A model generated the notes under the pieces. That model saw nothing but the letters and a program-made list of their open reading frames with translations. It was not told the origin of the DNA and did not search any database. Shown here piece after piece: positions 51,967 through 62,280 of a stretch of DNA of 64,000 nucleotides (its first letter is position 1; each line of letters starts with the position of its first letter). Source of the stretch: Desulfobacula sp. (lineage in GTDB: Bacteria; Desulfobacterota; Desulfobacteria; Desulfobacterales; Desulfobacteraceae). The translations under genes were made by a program, and so were the position numbers. The stretch is taken from positions 124,001 to 188,000 of the forward strand of contig NZ_JAQYWD010000003.1 in the NCBI RefSeq assembly GCF_030145145.1, given 5' to 3'.

Positions 51967-53151
51967 ATGGATCAAGAAAATATTGCTGCAAACGATCGAA
52001 AAATGACCAGTATATTTGAACGGTATCTGACAGTCTGGGTTGGGTTGTGTATCCTTGGCGGTATCTTGTTAGGTAAAATTGCACCAAATTTTGCTAAAAC
52101 TCTGGATAGCATGTCGATCAATGTCGGTGGCGCACCCGTTGTTTCCATACCCATTGCCGTATGCCTTTTCTTCATGATGTATCCCATCATGGTTAAAATT
52201 GATTTTGCCTCAGTTATTAAGGCCGGAAAACGCGGAAAACCGGTCTTTTTAACTCTCTTTATCAACTGGTGCATCAAGCCGTTTACCATGTATGCCATTT
52301 CAATATTTTTCCTTGGATTTCTGCTTAAATCCTTTATCGGAGCAGATGCCATTGATCTTGTCAAAATACCGTTCGGCCTTGATCTTCCTGTGGGAGCCCA
52401 GCATGGTGCAGGGATCGTTGTTTTGCAGGAAGGCGTTAAAATGCTGCAGATCCCCTTATGGCGAAGCTACTTTGCCGGATGTATTCTCCTGGGGATTGCG
52501 CCGTGTACTGCCATGGTCCTGGTCTGGGGATATCTTTCCCGCGGGAATGATGGCCTGACACTGGTCATGGTGGCCGTCAACTCCCTTACCATGCTTGTCC
52601 TATACGGCATTTTAGGCGGTTTTCTGCTTGGTGTTGGAAAACTTCCCATTCCCTGGCAGGCATTGCTTTTATCTGTTGCCATCTATGTAGCCCTTCCTTT
52701 GGTTGCAGGGTATTTTTCCCGGAAATGGATCATTGACGTCAAGGGCGAAACCTGGTTCAAGGAAAAATTTTTAGGCGTCCTGACACCGGTTACCATTGGT
52801 GCGCTTCTTTTAACCCTGGTCCTGTTATTCAGCTTTAAGGGTGAAGTAATAACAGCCAACCCCCTGACAATTTTATGGATTGCCATCCCGTTGTTTATCC
52901 AGACGATCTTTATTTTTTCCCTTGGTTATGGTGCCGCACGACTCTTAAAGTTTAAATATGAAGATGCCGCGCCTGCTGCAATGATAGGCGCCTCCAACCA
53001 TTTCGAAGTTGCCATTGCAACAGCTGTAATGCTCTTTGGTCTTTCTTCCGGTGCAGCTTTGGCAACGGTAGTAGGGGTACTCATAGAAGTCCCGCTAATG
53101 CTTATGCTGGTGGGTTTCTGCAAACGAACTACATCCTGGTTCGAAAATTAA
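51967..53151 (+). CDS. acr3: Acr3-family arsenite efflux transporter
   Basis: 394 residues and about ten membrane helices. Family segments are [36 protein letters not shown] (conserved Cys), and [20 protein letters not shown]. It exports arsenite using the proton gradient. It starts 5 bp after arsC; the three genes form a complete minimal arsenic resistance operon. Confidence 0.93.
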   Translation: MDQENIAANDRKMTSIFERYLTVWVGLCILGGILLGKIAPNFAKTLDSMSINVGGAPVVSIPIAVCLFFMMYPIMVKIDFASVIKAGKRGKPVFLTLFINWCIKPFTMYAISIFFLGFLLKSFIGADAIDLVKIPFGLDLPVGAQHGAGIVVLQEGVKMLQIPLWRSYFAGCILLGIAPCTAMVLVWGYLSRGNDGLTLVMVAVNSLTMLVLYGILGGFLLGVGKLPIPWQALLLSVAIYVALPLVAGYFSRKWIIDVKGETWFKEKFLGVLTPVTIGALLLTLVLLFSFKGEVITANPLTILWIAIPLFIQTIFIFSLGYGAARLLKFKYEDAAPAAMIGASNHFEVAIATAVMLFGLSSGAALATVVGVLIEVPLMLMLVGFCKRTTSWFEN

Positions 53152-53169
53152 ACAAGAAAGGATAAATTT

Positions 53170-53247
53170 ATGGCCGAACTTGTTTGTTATTGTTTTCAGT
53201 ACACCGTTGATGATATTTAAACTGACTACAAAAAGATTTTATCGTGA
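53170..53247 (+). pseudogene. CopZ-N/BFD-like Fe-S metallochaperone remnant
   Basis: An ATG at 53170 starts MAELVCYCFQYTVDDI, typical of the start of small CxC iron-sulfur metallochaperones found with ars genes. TAA at 53218-53220 stops it; the next codons (TDYKK) continue the expected sequence, so a single base change made the stop. The rest of the gene has been replaced by the glycosyltransferase gene. Confidence 0.6.
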
Positions 53248-54458
53248 GAATTGTTCTTGCCACCTCAGGCTCCAGAGGAGATGTACAACCCATGATAGCC
53301 CTGTCGTTAGGATTAAAAAACACGGGTCATGATGTGTTGTTGATAGGCCCTCCGGAAAAAAAACAATGGGCACTGCAATTGGGGTGTCCATATAAAGGTC
53401 TTGGCAGGGATGTTACCGCCTTTTTAGATACCATTAAAAATCCGATCAGCATACCAACAGCTATTTCTTTTGTTAAATATGTCAGGCAAGAAATTCATAA
53501 TCAGTTCAAAGTGCTCCCAAAATTTATAGAAGGCGCAGATATTGTCATTGGTTCCTCACTTATGTTTGGCTTATCTTCGCTTGCCGAATCTTTAAACATT
53601 CGCTACCGATATGTTGCATTTACCCCGCAATTGTTTCAATCGTCCTGCCACCCTTTTGTGGCCATACAAACCCAAACCCTTCCCAAATGGTGCAATTATC
53701 TGACATGGAAATTTGCTCAATTTGGAGATAAAATTAACAGCATTTTTTTGGTAAATCACTATAGAAGAAAAATGGGCCTGTCACCGGTTAAAGCTGCATG
53801 GCCACATATCTTTGGAAAAAATACAATCCTGGCATGTGATTCCCAGATCGCAAGCGTTCCTTTGGATGTTACTCAAACACATATTCAAACCGGTTATCTG
53901 CATCTTAAAATGCCTGCTTTGTGTTATCCGGAATTAGAACGTTTTCTTGAACAGGGGCCCCCACCCATTTATGTTGGATTTGGAAGTATGCCACCCCAGG
54001 ATCAGGCAAAGCATATGCCTATGCTGATTCATGTGGCAAATCAGTTAAAAAAGAGAATTGTGATTTCAAAATTCTGGAAACAATCCTTAGAAATTAAAAT
54101 TCCAAAGGAAATCTTTTTTATTAAAAACTATCCCCATGAATATCTGTTTCCTAGAATGTCTGTGATTGTTCATCATGGTGGAGCTGGGACAACCGCCGCC
54201 GCTGCCCTTTCAGGTAAACCCCAAGTGATTGTACCGCATATTCTTGATCAATATTATCATGGATACAAAATTTTTCAATCAGGTTTAGGTGCCCCACCTA
54301 TTAAGCGATCAAAGTTCAATGCAAAAAGATTGATTAATGCCCTGTCCGTTTGCTTCTCAAATCCAAGCATCCGCCACAAGGCTGAAATCATTGCTCAATC
54401 CATTAAACCAAAGGGTTCTTTAGATAAAACAATTAAATCCATTGAGGAGACTATTTAG
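53244..54458 (+). CDS. GT1-type glycosyltransferase (UDP-sugar: sterol/lipid-like)
   Basis: 404 residues from a GTG. It starts with the GT1 nucleotide-sugar pattern (IVLATSGSRGDVQPMIALSLGLKNTGHDVLLI) and has the C-terminal UDP-binding motif HHGGAGTTAAAALSGKPQVIVP followed by DQYYHGYKI. The closest types are sterol 3-beta-glucosyltransferase-like enzymes. Acceptor unknown. It has no functional link to the ars genes. Confidence 0.88.
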   Translation: MRIVLATSGSRGDVQPMIALSLGLKNTGHDVLLIGPPEKKQWALQLGCPYKGLGRDVTAFLDTIKNPISIPTAISFVKYVRQEIHNQFKVLPKFIEGADIVIGSSLMFGLSSLAESLNIRYRYVAFTPQLFQSSCHPFVAIQTQTLPKWCNYLTWKFAQFGDKINSIFLVNHYRRKMGLSPVKAAWPHIFGKNTILACDSQIASVPLDVTQTHIQTGYLHLKMPALCYPELERFLEQGPPPIYVGFGSMPPQDQAKHMPMLIHVANQLKKRIVISKFWKQSLEIKIPKEIFFIKNYPHEYLFPRMSVIVHHGGAGTTAAAALSGKPQVIVPHILDQYYHGYKIFQSGLGAPPIKRSKFNAKRLINALSVCFSNPSIRHKAEIIAQSIKPKGSLDKTIKSIEETI

Positions 54459-54497
54459 AAAAAAAACAGGATATGGTCCTCCTTAGGATAATTAATC

Positions 54498-55311
54498 ATG
54501 CATTTACTGAATCCATACATCTTCATCTTCTTTTTTGTTTTAATAATATCATCTTATGCGATAGGTTCACAGGGATTAAACAAAAACATGAAGATAATGG
54601 TTTTTCGCAATATGACTCTTGTTCCCATGTTAAATGATGATACTGATTGAAAATCAAACGGTCATTGTAATAGGGAATAAAATCAAAAAAATAGCGCTTT
54701 CAAATCAAATAACCATACCAAAGCAAGCAGAAGTGATCGATGGTGATGGCGCGTATCTGATGCCAGGGTTGTGTGACATGTATATCCATACCGCATTTAA
54801 TTGGAATGATGGATCTGATGTCTGGAGAACCTCACCCCTTCATCTTTATCTTTTCAATGGTGTGACAACGATACGGTGTTTTGGCCCTGACGGCGGGGAC
54901 CAAAAATATGCGCTCGAATAGAGAAAGGAAATAAATAAAGGTCAGCTCACCGGGCCGAGTATTTATACCTGTGGCCCCATATTATTCGGTCTCGTGGATA
55001 ATCCAGGTGAAATAGTTCTGGATCAAGCCTTTGCAGGTTTTGATTTTATCAAACTTTATTCTTATCTGACAAAAACAGAATTTCATGAGGCCGTTGCGGC
55101 TGCGAAACATAACGGCATATATACTGCCGGGCACATACCGTTCCCTGTGGGCTTGAAAGATGCCCTTGCTGAAGGGATGAATGAAATAGCCCATATAGAG
55201 GAACTGGCATGGGAATTGTTCTCTTTTGACAGAAATAAAAACCTGAAAGGCAGAAAATGGATATCCTATGTTAGTGTTAGTTTGCTTAATCCTTTAATTT
55301 TTGTTGTTTAA
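54498..55311 (+). pseudogene. Amidohydrolase (imidazolonepropionase-like) with frameshift and nonsense mutation
   Basis: The ATG at 54498 opens a signal-peptide-like leader (NPYIFIFFFVLIISSYAIG) and the first amidohydrolase strand (MVFRNMTLVPMLNDDT). At about 54640 the frame shifts by one. It continues as IENQTVIVIGNKIKKI, then YLMPGLCDMYIHT, where the usual metal-binding HxH of DxHxH is altered to MYIH. An in-frame TAG at 54919 interrupts a stretch that goes on as GQLTGPSIYTCGPILFG and AGHIPFPVGLKDALAEGMNEIAHIEEL. The C-terminal third is missing. Confidence 0.75.
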
Positions 55312-55786
55312 CCTGTATTCTATATGTATGGATTCTGCAATTAAATATATAAGGCAAACCATAGAGGCTATCAGCATAAAAACAGGCTCAACAATCGAAG
55401 ATGTTAAAGCTGAGTTTCTACAATACCTTGATACTCCGGAAGCGTTTGACCCTTTCTTTAAATATCCTTATTCACAATTACCAGAGTGCGCAAAAAGAGT
55501 TCGGATGCAAATATTAATTTCTGCATTACTCTTCTAAAAATTAATGTTTCTACATCAGTCCTACTGAGCTATGCATGATAGATTCGATTTTATGCTTTGA
55601 AACGGTCTCTTGGAAATAGAGCAATGCTTGTGTCGTCATGACATGACTTATTTTACCAGGCGGAGGAAAAGTGTTTGAACACTCCCGTGGAAAATTTGCC
55701 TTGCAGCACACCCTCTTTGATGCGGTGCAGGGCATCAAAGGGTTTTTTCTTTTTGCAAGGGTCAAGTGTTTACCTACTCTTACTTT
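55312..55786. other. Gap without a supported gene
   Basis: A short frame at 55301-55537 (plus) encodes DVKAEFLQYLDTPEAFDPF and similar text that I do not recognise. The rest looks non-coding. It lies between two pseudogenes, so it is probably decayed DNA. Confidence 0.4.
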
Positions 55787-55978
55787 TTACCGTATGTTAT
55801 CCAGGACTTCTCTGATAAAGGTCTCATGGCTCCATGAATTATCATGGGTAACACCAAGACGCATGACTACAATGTCTTTGGATGGGATAACTGCCACGAT
55901 TTGACCGTTAAAACCGCCGCAATAATAGAGATCATTGGGTAGAGACGGAAATTTGCGGTTTTTTGGGTTGTCTTTATC
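55787..55978 (-). pseudogene. Serine hydrolase (beta-lactamase family), C-terminal fragment
   Basis: About 63 codons before TAA at 55789-55787: DKDNPKNRKFPSLPNDLYYC, GGFNGQIVAVIPSKDIVVMR, LGVTHDNSW, and FIREVLDNIR. This is the typical last part of class-C beta-lactamase-like serine hydrolases (GGFNGQ-type KTG-region end). The rest is absent; upstream the sequence runs into the stop of another gene. Confidence 0.65.
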
Positions 55979-56923
55979 TCAGACCTTTTGCCGAAATCCT
56001 GAAGGTTTGAACATGGACAACCGGGCCATATCCAGGCTTCCCAAGGTGATCTGAAGCGCTGATTTTTCCCTGTTCACCAATTTGAACCAGTTGAGGAGTT
56101 CCGCTTCCAGATCTTCTTCGCCCACAGCCTTTTTTCCGTTTTCCCCAGACAGATTGTTGTCCATTTGACCTGAGTTGACAAAGGTCCATTGGTCCTTCAT
56201 TTGAGAAATAACGCCGGTATGTCCCCTGTTTTTCATGGAAAAGGAAAGGATCTGCCCTTGTTCAAGCCTTAATTTCAGGTCAGCCATGATTTCATCCACA
56301 GTACCGGCCGGATCCGTTATCCTGTAATAGGTTTTCTTAAACACATCCTTCCCCGAGGCAGACACTATACCTTCGCCGTTAAGGTAATGATTTCGCGCAA
56401 GGCCCTGTTGGCTGGCCCGGCTTACCAGGTGTTCATGAAGTCCGCCTTTTCCGTTGTATTGAACCCCAAGTTCCCGCAATCCCCCCACCACAAGTTCATA
56501 GCAATCCATCTGGTCATAGTCTCGACCGATAAACTGTTTGGCAGAATCGGACAGGTCCATGGGTAGTTCAGAATTCATATGGACAGCAGGGGCCTGGGTT
56601 AGGTTCTCTCCTCTGGAAGGTTGAGGGGCTTTGGCCAGCATAGCAGAAAGTTCTTCTCCCCAGACCAGTTCACGGGTGTCTGGATTATAATGTATTTCGG
56701 TACCGGGTCGAATCCGGTGAAACGCCTTGTTGCTGTTGATTTTGTCATGTATGATCTGCCAGCATTCTTCTTTTAACGGGCTTTTATAGAGAAGCTGGGA
56801 AATTGTAGGGGTTTCCCGGGTGATGGTACCCAATAATACAGGCGGGGTTTCCTGACTCTTATGGCCCATTTGAGACCCCAGCAGGGTATTAAATGGGCTG
56901 GCGGTTTCAGACCGAGACCACAC
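55979..56923 (-). CDS. Hypothetical protein with LysM-like and papain-like features
   Basis: 314 residues from a GTG; in-frame sequence continues upstream to about 57013 without a better start. Residues about 35-80 have a LysM-like look (TPTISQLLYKSP, IRPGTEIHYNP). A Cys in YDQMDCYELVVGGLRELG and a His in MKNRGHTGVIS are spaced as in NlpC/P60 or CHAP-type cysteine peptidases, which suggests cell-wall hydrolase activity. The family itself is not recognised with certainty. Confidence 0.6.
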   Translation of the reverse strand: MWSRSETASPFNTLLGSQMGHKSQETPPVLLGTITRETPTISQLLYKSPLKEECWQIIHDKINSNKAFHRIRPGTEIHYNPDTRELVWGEELSAMLAKAPQPSRGENLTQAPAVHMNSELPMDLSDSAKQFIGRDYDQMDCYELVVGGLRELGVQYNGKGGLHEHLVSRASQQGLARNHYLNGEGIVSASGKDVFKKTYYRITDPAGTVDEIMADLKLRLEQGQILSFSMKNRGHTGVISQMKDQWTFVNSGQMDNNLSGENGKKAVGEEDLEAELLNWFKLVNREKSALQITLGSLDMARLSMFKPSGFRQKV

Positions 56924-58182
56924 AACTTTTTGCGGAAGCTTGGGAGCTGAGAAACCGGTATCTAAAATTTTTACAACACACCTCTCTTTTCCAATGGGTT
57001 GACCTTTTCATGGCTTATTCGACATGATATTTCACCACGTTTCCAAAAGAGAAAGCAGGATCTGTGCCAGAAAACATAAAAAATGCAAAGACCCTTTTCA
57101 ATAAAGGTTTTATGATTTTAGGGCCATATACACTACTGGAGCTATCCATTGTTTCGCCAAAGTATTGACAGCGCCGTTGACGGATTCACACGGCCTATGG
57201 GGAAGAGCTCCCATTGGAGAGATGTTCTATGGGAGACAAACCATTTTTGATTCCGAGAACTTCCCTGTAAAAGCCCTTAGCCCGGGTATCATTATAATCA
57301 TTGGCGTTCAAGCCCAAACGGCCTTGCGACTGGTGCTCCTGTATGTATTCGAGTCCGGCATCCTCTTTGAACGTCTGCCCCAACTGCAGGAATGCCGCAG
57401 GAAGCACGGATATGGAAAGGACTCCCGACTGCAGCCCGGGTGGTACGGGGACGAACGCCGATACTTCTCCATCATCGTCCCCATATCCGCCGCATGCCTT
57501 TCCAGTAAGGAGGCCACTACCTGATCGCAGAAAAGTGGGAGGATGATAAGTTTTCCAGAACCCACGGGCCAGGGAACGGTAATGCCGGTGAGGGTCGCTG
57601 ATCTTTGTCTCCAATTATGTAGCGACCTTTTGAAATTTGGATTGAGGCTATCCCATATCTTGTAATTTCAAATCTGAAACTCAAAAATCCATCCATACCA
57701 TATCTTGTATCAGGGCAAATCTTAAAAAGCCCGGACTGGAAAAAGAAGCTCTCGGTAAATTGGGGGATTTGACTCCTGTTTGATAATACCATCAAGGCTC
57801 TCCTCACAAAAATTCAATTTGTTAGGAATTGTTAATGGTGTGATATACAGTTTAGGGTTTATGTGGAAATGGTATCCACAATCTTGACATAACTAAAAAT
57901 TAAAATAAAATGTCTTGACATAACTTAAATACATAATGTATTTTGAAAAAAACAGAGTGACTTGGGTGCCGAATTTCCTTTTGAAAAATATGCTCATATT
58001 ATTTAATAACCCTCATGTAATACTTCTCTGTAATAAACGTTTCAATCGAGTGAATATAAATTGGAGAAACCCTGATGAGATAATTTCAGTTGAACAATGT
58101 TTTGCTGACGAATTTATTCGTGAAAATAATGTCACAGCTGAATCGTATAATAGCCACAACAGTAGATAAAGGAAATTGTATT
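56924..58182. promoter_or_regulatory. Long gap upstream of the TAXI-TRAP operon, with direct repeats and a palindrome
   Basis: No convincing gene; a 139-codon minus frame at 57195-57614 is possible but unrecognised. TCTTGACATAACT occurs twice, at 57882-57894 and 57913-57925, 31 bp (three helical turns) apart; each contains a TTGACA -35 element. A perfect palindrome ACGAATTTATTCGT lies at 58108-58121. These are good candidates for promoters and binding sites of the GntR regulator at 62281. Confidence 0.5.
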
Positions 58183-59976
58183 ATGAGGGACCTAACTGGA
58201 TTCAACAAGCATGCCGTCATCGCTTTACTGACATTTTGCGCAGTATTCCACCTATATACAGCGGCCTTCGGGGTCTTTACCACTCTTCTCCAGCGCTCCA
58301 TTCACCTGTTCCTTCTGGTGCCGGTTTCGTTTTTTTTCTATCCTGCATTTCCCACTTCTCCTAAAGACCGGCCTTCGAGTTTCGATTGGGTCTGGGCCGG
58401 ACTGGCCACTGCCGCAGAGTTGTTTGTTGTCATTGACCATGCCCGAATTTATACCCGTATGGAGCATCTAACCCAGCTCCTTAACAGTGAACTGATTCTG
58501 GGCAGTATTGCCGTCATTGTTATCATAGAGGCCACCCGCCGATGCGTCAGCCGTGTCCTGGCCATGATTACCACAGTCAGTCTTTTGTATATGCTTATTG
58601 GCCACTGGCCTGTTTTCGGTTATTTTCAGCATCCTCATATTCAATTTCAGCGGGTGGTGGAACAGCTGTACCTTCTGGGGGAACAAGGGATTCACGGCGT
58701 GGTGGTAGGTGTATCTGCCACCTATGTATTTCTCTTTGTTTTGTTTGGGGCTTTTTTGATCCACACTGATGTGGGCACCTATATTATTGACCTGGCTTCC
58801 CGGCTTTTTGGACGGTCAAAAGGGGGGCCCGCCAAGGTGGCCGTGGCCAGTTCCTGCCTGTTTGGCAGCATCAGCGGGTCCGGACCGGCCAATGTATATG
58901 CCACGGGAAGCTTCACCATCCCCTTGATGAAGAAAATGGGCTACCGACCCCATTTTGCCGCGGCTGTAGAATCCGCTGCATCCACCGGGGGACAGTACAT
59001 GCCGCCGGTCATGGGGGCTGTGGGCTTTATCATTGCCGAGGTGACCGGGACCCCCTATTATGAAGTCTGCCGCCAAGCCATCGTCAGCGCCATGCTCTAC
59101 TACTTTGCCATCATGTGCATGGTCCAGTTTGAAGCCAACAAGCTTGGACTGAAGGGCATACCAAGTGATGACCTGCGATCCTGGAATCATTTGTGGAAAA
59201 ATTTTTATTTGATCAGCCCGATCTTGTTGATCCTGGGTATGATCATTCTTAAATACACGCCTTTTATGGCCGCCTTTACCGGCATTTGCCTGACTTTTCT
59301 CCTCAGCTTTGCTTCAAAGGAAACCCGGCTGACGCCCCGACGGCTGATCAAGGTCCTGTCTGAAGGCAGCAAGAATGCCATCATGATTGCCGTGGCCTGC
59401 TCCTCGGTTGGTATCGTAGCTGCCTCGGTGATTTACACAGGTGTGGGGCTTCAGATGACTTCCATGGTCATGGCTGTGGCCGAAAAAAGCATTTATCTGG
59501 CACCATTGCTGACTATGATTATCTGTATTGCCCTTGGTATGGGGGTTCCCTGCGTTCCGGCCTATGTGGTCACCGGGGTCATCACTCTGCCCATCATGAC
59601 CAAGCTGGGCTTTACAGGATTAGGGCCCCACCTGTTTATCCTCTATTATGCTGTCATTGCCAGTGTAACTCCACCCGTGGCCGTGAGCGCCTATGCCGCT
59701 GCCAGTATCGCAGGTTCCAATCCCATGACCACGGCCTTCACTGCCGCCCGAGTCGCCTTTGTGGGGTTTGTGATTCCCTTTTTGTTCCTGTTCAATGATT
59801 CCCTGCTTCTCCTTGGCGACCTGAAGGGGATTGTCGTGGCGATTTTTCTGGCCTGCGTGGTGGTGGTCCTGGGTTCCATGGGGATGATTGGATATTATAA
59901 AACCAAACTCAACCCTCTGATGAGAACCCTTTGTTTTGCCGTCTGCCTGGCCTGTGTTTATTTTATTGTGTCCTGA
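58183..59976 (+). CDS. TRAP transporter fused permease (TAXI type, DctQM fusion)
   Basis: 597 residues from the ATG at 58183, chosen for AAAGGAAAT upstream and because the earlier codons do not look coding. Membrane helices run throughout. Typical segments are FGSISGSGPANVYATGSFTIPLMKKMGY, AAASTGGQYMPPVMGAVGFI-like, GMGVPCVPAYVVTGVITLPIM and VTPPVAVSAYAAASIAGSNP. It forms the whole membrane part of the transporter, used with a TAXI binding protein (61168-62142). Confidence 0.92.
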   Translation: MRDLTGFNKHAVIALLTFCAVFHLYTAAFGVFTTLLQRSIHLFLLVPVSFFFYPAFPTSPKDRPSSFDWVWAGLATAAELFVVIDHARIYTRMEHLTQLLNSELILGSIAVIVIIEATRRCVSRVLAMITTVSLLYMLIGHWPVFGYFQHPHIQFQRVVEQLYLLGEQGIHGVVVGVSATYVFLFVLFGAFLIHTDVGTYIIDLASRLFGRSKGGPAKVAVASSCLFGSISGSGPANVYATGSFTIPLMKKMGYRPHFAAAVESAASTGGQYMPPVMGAVGFIIAEVTGTPYYEVCRQAIVSAMLYYFAIMCMVQFEANKLGLKGIPSDDLRSWNHLWKNFYLISPILLILGMIILKYTPFMAAFTGICLTFLLSFASKETRLTPRRLIKVLSEGSKNAIMIAVACSSVGIVAASVIYTGVGLQMTSMVMAVAEKSIYLAPLLTMIICIALGMGVPCVPAYVVTGVITLPIMTKLGFTGLGPHLFILYYAVIASVTPPVAVSAYAAASIAGSNPMTTAFTAARVAFVGFVIPFLFLFNDSLLLLGDLKGIVVAIFLACVVVVLGSMGMIGYYKTKLNPLMRTLCFAVCLACVYFIVS

Positions 59977-60012
59977 AAAACCATAATTAATCTTTTTCAA
60001 AAGGAAATCGAT

Positions 60013-61131
60013 ATGAGTAAGCCATTAACCGTCGTTGAGTGCACCACATATCTGATAGACGTCCCGTTGATCCGCCCCCATGTGATGTCTTTTGGCGCAA
60101 CCCATACCGTAAACTACGTCCTGGTAAAAATAAAAACCCAGGAGGGACTGATCGGCTGGGGAGAGGCTGCCACCTTCCACGGTCCAACCTGGTCCGAAGA
60201 ATCCAGCGAAAGCATCCAGGCAACTGTTGACCATTATTTTGCCCCCCGTCTCATGGGAACAAGCCTTCTCAATTACCAGGTAGCTCTGAACCATGTTTTT
60301 GCCCCCTACCAGGGAAACAATTTTGCCAAGGCCGCTGTGGAATTTGCTGTATTGGACATCATTGGCAAATACTATGACCAGCCCGTCTCTGTCCTGCTGG
60401 GGGGGCCATACAGGGACAGCATTAGACTCAGTTGGTCTCTGGCCATAGGTGACTTGGAGGGGGATTTAAAAGAGGCCCGGGAAAAATATGAAGAGGGATA
60501 CCGCATCTTTAAATTCAAATTCGGAGCAGACAGTTGGAAAAAAGATATTGACCGCCTGGCAGCCGTGAGACAAGAATTGGGCGATGGTGTCAGTCTACGG
60601 GTGGACGTGAACCAGGGATGGGATTACAACACAGCTAAAAAAGCCCTGAAAGCCCTTAGTGACCTGGACGTTGATTTTCTGGAACAACCCCTTCCCAGGT
60701 GGGACACCAAAGGCATGGTTGCAATCACGGCAAACAGCCCCTTTCCTATCATGGCCGATGAAAGCCTGTGCGGTGGCCATGCAGCCCTGGAAATGATTGT
60801 GAGGGGGGCCGCGGACATTTTTGCCTACAAGTTGACCAAGCTGGGGGGATTGCTGAATGCTATGAACACATATCATATGGCCAGAATGGCTGGTCTGGGT
60901 GCCTATATCGGATGTATGATCGAAACTAGTATCGGTACTGCCGCTTACCTTCAGTTTGCAGCAGCCATCCCGGAACTGACCTGGGGATGCGAACTCTGGG
61001 GACCAGCCATGCTCAAAGGCGATGTGGTAGTCCGGCCTGTCCAGATAGAAAACGGCAGGGTCTACCTACCCCAGGGACCGGGGCTGGGTATTGACGTAGA
61101 TATGGAAAAGGTCAAACTCTTTCAGAGATGA
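60013..61131 (+). CDS. Enolase-superfamily enzyme (muconate cycloisomerase/racemase group)
   Basis: 372 residues. N-terminal capping domain, then the barrel with KFKFG (KxK catalytic lysine pair), DVNQGW (metal Asp), EQPL (metal Glu), ADES (metal Asp) and YKLTKLGG (second catalytic Lys). This set fits the muconate-lactonizing/N-succinylamino acid racemase/dipeptide epimerase subgroup. It lies between the transporter genes, so it likely acts on the imported substrate. The actual reaction cannot be fixed from the sequence. Confidence 0.88.
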   Translation: MSKPLTVVECTTYLIDVPLIRPHVMSFGATHTVNYVLVKIKTQEGLIGWGEAATFHGPTWSEESSESIQATVDHYFAPRLMGTSLLNYQVALNHVFAPYQGNNFAKAAVEFAVLDIIGKYYDQPVSVLLGGPYRDSIRLSWSLAIGDLEGDLKEAREKYEEGYRIFKFKFGADSWKKDIDRLAAVRQELGDGVSLRVDVNQGWDYNTAKKALKALSDLDVDFLEQPLPRWDTKGMVAITANSPFPIMADESLCGGHAALEMIVRGAADIFAYKLTKLGGLLNAMNTYHMARMAGLGAYIGCMIETSIGTAAYLQFAAAIPELTWGCELWGPAMLKGDVVVRPVQIENGRVYLPQGPGLGIDVDMEKVKLFQR

Positions 61132-61167
61132 CCCTTAAAATACAACCCAATAAAAAGGAGTGAGAAA

Positions 61168-62142
61168 ATGAAAAAGAAAGTATTAGCCCTTTGTCTATTA
61201 GTAGGATTTTTGTCAATGTTCAATGGCTCTGCCCTTGCAAAACAGACCTTAAAAGCTGCCGGGGGTCAGATCGGCGGTGGCTGGTACACCATTGTATCGG
61301 GTCTTGCTGAAATCATAAATACAGAACTCAAGGACCAGATTAGCCTGGTGGTGGTGCCCGGATCAGGGGTCTCCAATGTGGCCACCTGCAGCCTGGGTGA
61401 CACCCCTATAACCATGAGCTTCCCTCCTTTTATTATGGCGGCCCGCCAGGGCATGGATCCCTATGACACCAAATACCCGGATACCCTTGTCATTGCCACC
61501 AATTTCGGGTTTTCGGCCCAGCATTTTGTGACCACCCGGGATGACATGGTCACTTACAAAGACATGGCCGACAAAAAACTGCCCATCAAAATTACCCTGA
61601 ATAAACCCGGTGCCACTGATGAATTTATTTGGCGCAAGGTCATGGGAGTCTTTGACTTAAGTTATGAAAAAATAAAAAAAAATGACGGCAAAATTTTCCA
61701 CGTGGGCCATGGAGAGGCAGTCCAATTGACCAAAGACGGACATGCTGACACCCATTTTTCTTATATTTCAGTCCCTTCGGCCAGCATCACCGAAATGGCC
61801 ATTTCCCGTCCCCTGGTCTTTGTGGAACTTCCTAAAGAAGCCAGAGATACCCTTCAAAAGGATTGGTCCTTGGCCCCTTATACTATTCCAGCCGGCACCT
61901 ATAAGGGTCAGACCGAAGACCTTGAGACCCTGTCCATGGCCAATACCTTGATGATTAACGCAAAAACTGATGAAGGCCTGGTTTACAACATAACTAAAAC
62001 CCTGTGTGAGCATGCCCAAGAAGTTCAGAACGTCCACAAGTCTGCCCAAAACTGGATCCCGGAAGTCGCCACCAAGGGCGTGGAGACCCTTCTTCACCCG
62101 GGTGCTGAAAAATACTACCGAGAAAAAGGTTATCTTAAATAG
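61168..62142 (+). CDS. TAXI-family TRAP solute-binding protein
   Basis: 324 residues with a signal peptide ending near SALA. The TAXI pattern is present at the N-terminus of the mature protein (AAGGQIGGGWYTIVSGLAEIIN) and later (GVSNVATCSLGDTPITMSF, NKPGATDEFIWRKV). It delivers the substrate to the fused permease. AAAAAGGAG precedes the ATG. A strong terminator follows. Confidence 0.92.
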   Translation: MKKKVLALCLLVGFLSMFNGSALAKQTLKAAGGQIGGGWYTIVSGLAEIINTELKDQISLVVVPGSGVSNVATCSLGDTPITMSFPPFIMAARQGMDPYDTKYPDTLVIATNFGFSAQHFVTTRDDMVTYKDMADKKLPIKITLNKPGATDEFIWRKVMGVFDLSYEKIKKNDGKIFHVGHGEAVQLTKDGHADTHFSYISVPSASITEMAISRPLVFVELPKEARDTLQKDWSLAPYTIPAGTYKGQTEDLETLSMANTLMINAKTDEGLVYNITKTLCEHAQEVQNVHKSAQNWIPEVATKGVETLLHPGAEKYYREKGYLK

Positions 62143-62167
62143 TAAGTTATTCCTCTTTAAGTGACTC

Positions 62168-62200
62168 ATCTCCCCGCACAAAATGCGGGGAGATATTTTC
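62168..62200 (+). terminator. Intrinsic terminator after the TAXI-TRAP operon
   Basis: ATCTCCCCGCA, a 5-base loop (CAAAA), and the exact complement TGCGGGGAGAT, followed by ATTTTC. It ends the permease-enzyme-binding protein operon before the regulator gene. Confidence 0.88.
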
Positions 62201-62280
62201 TGTATACGGTAACGGTTTTTTAGTGTATTTATGTTGTCATAATATGAATGGCACCTAATAACTCTATTTAAGGGAAATCT

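Noticed and set aside
57195-57614. 139-codon minus-strand frame upstream of the 314-residue hypothetical
   Set aside because: No known motif, unclear ribosome site, and competing open frames on the same DNA; kept only as a possibility.
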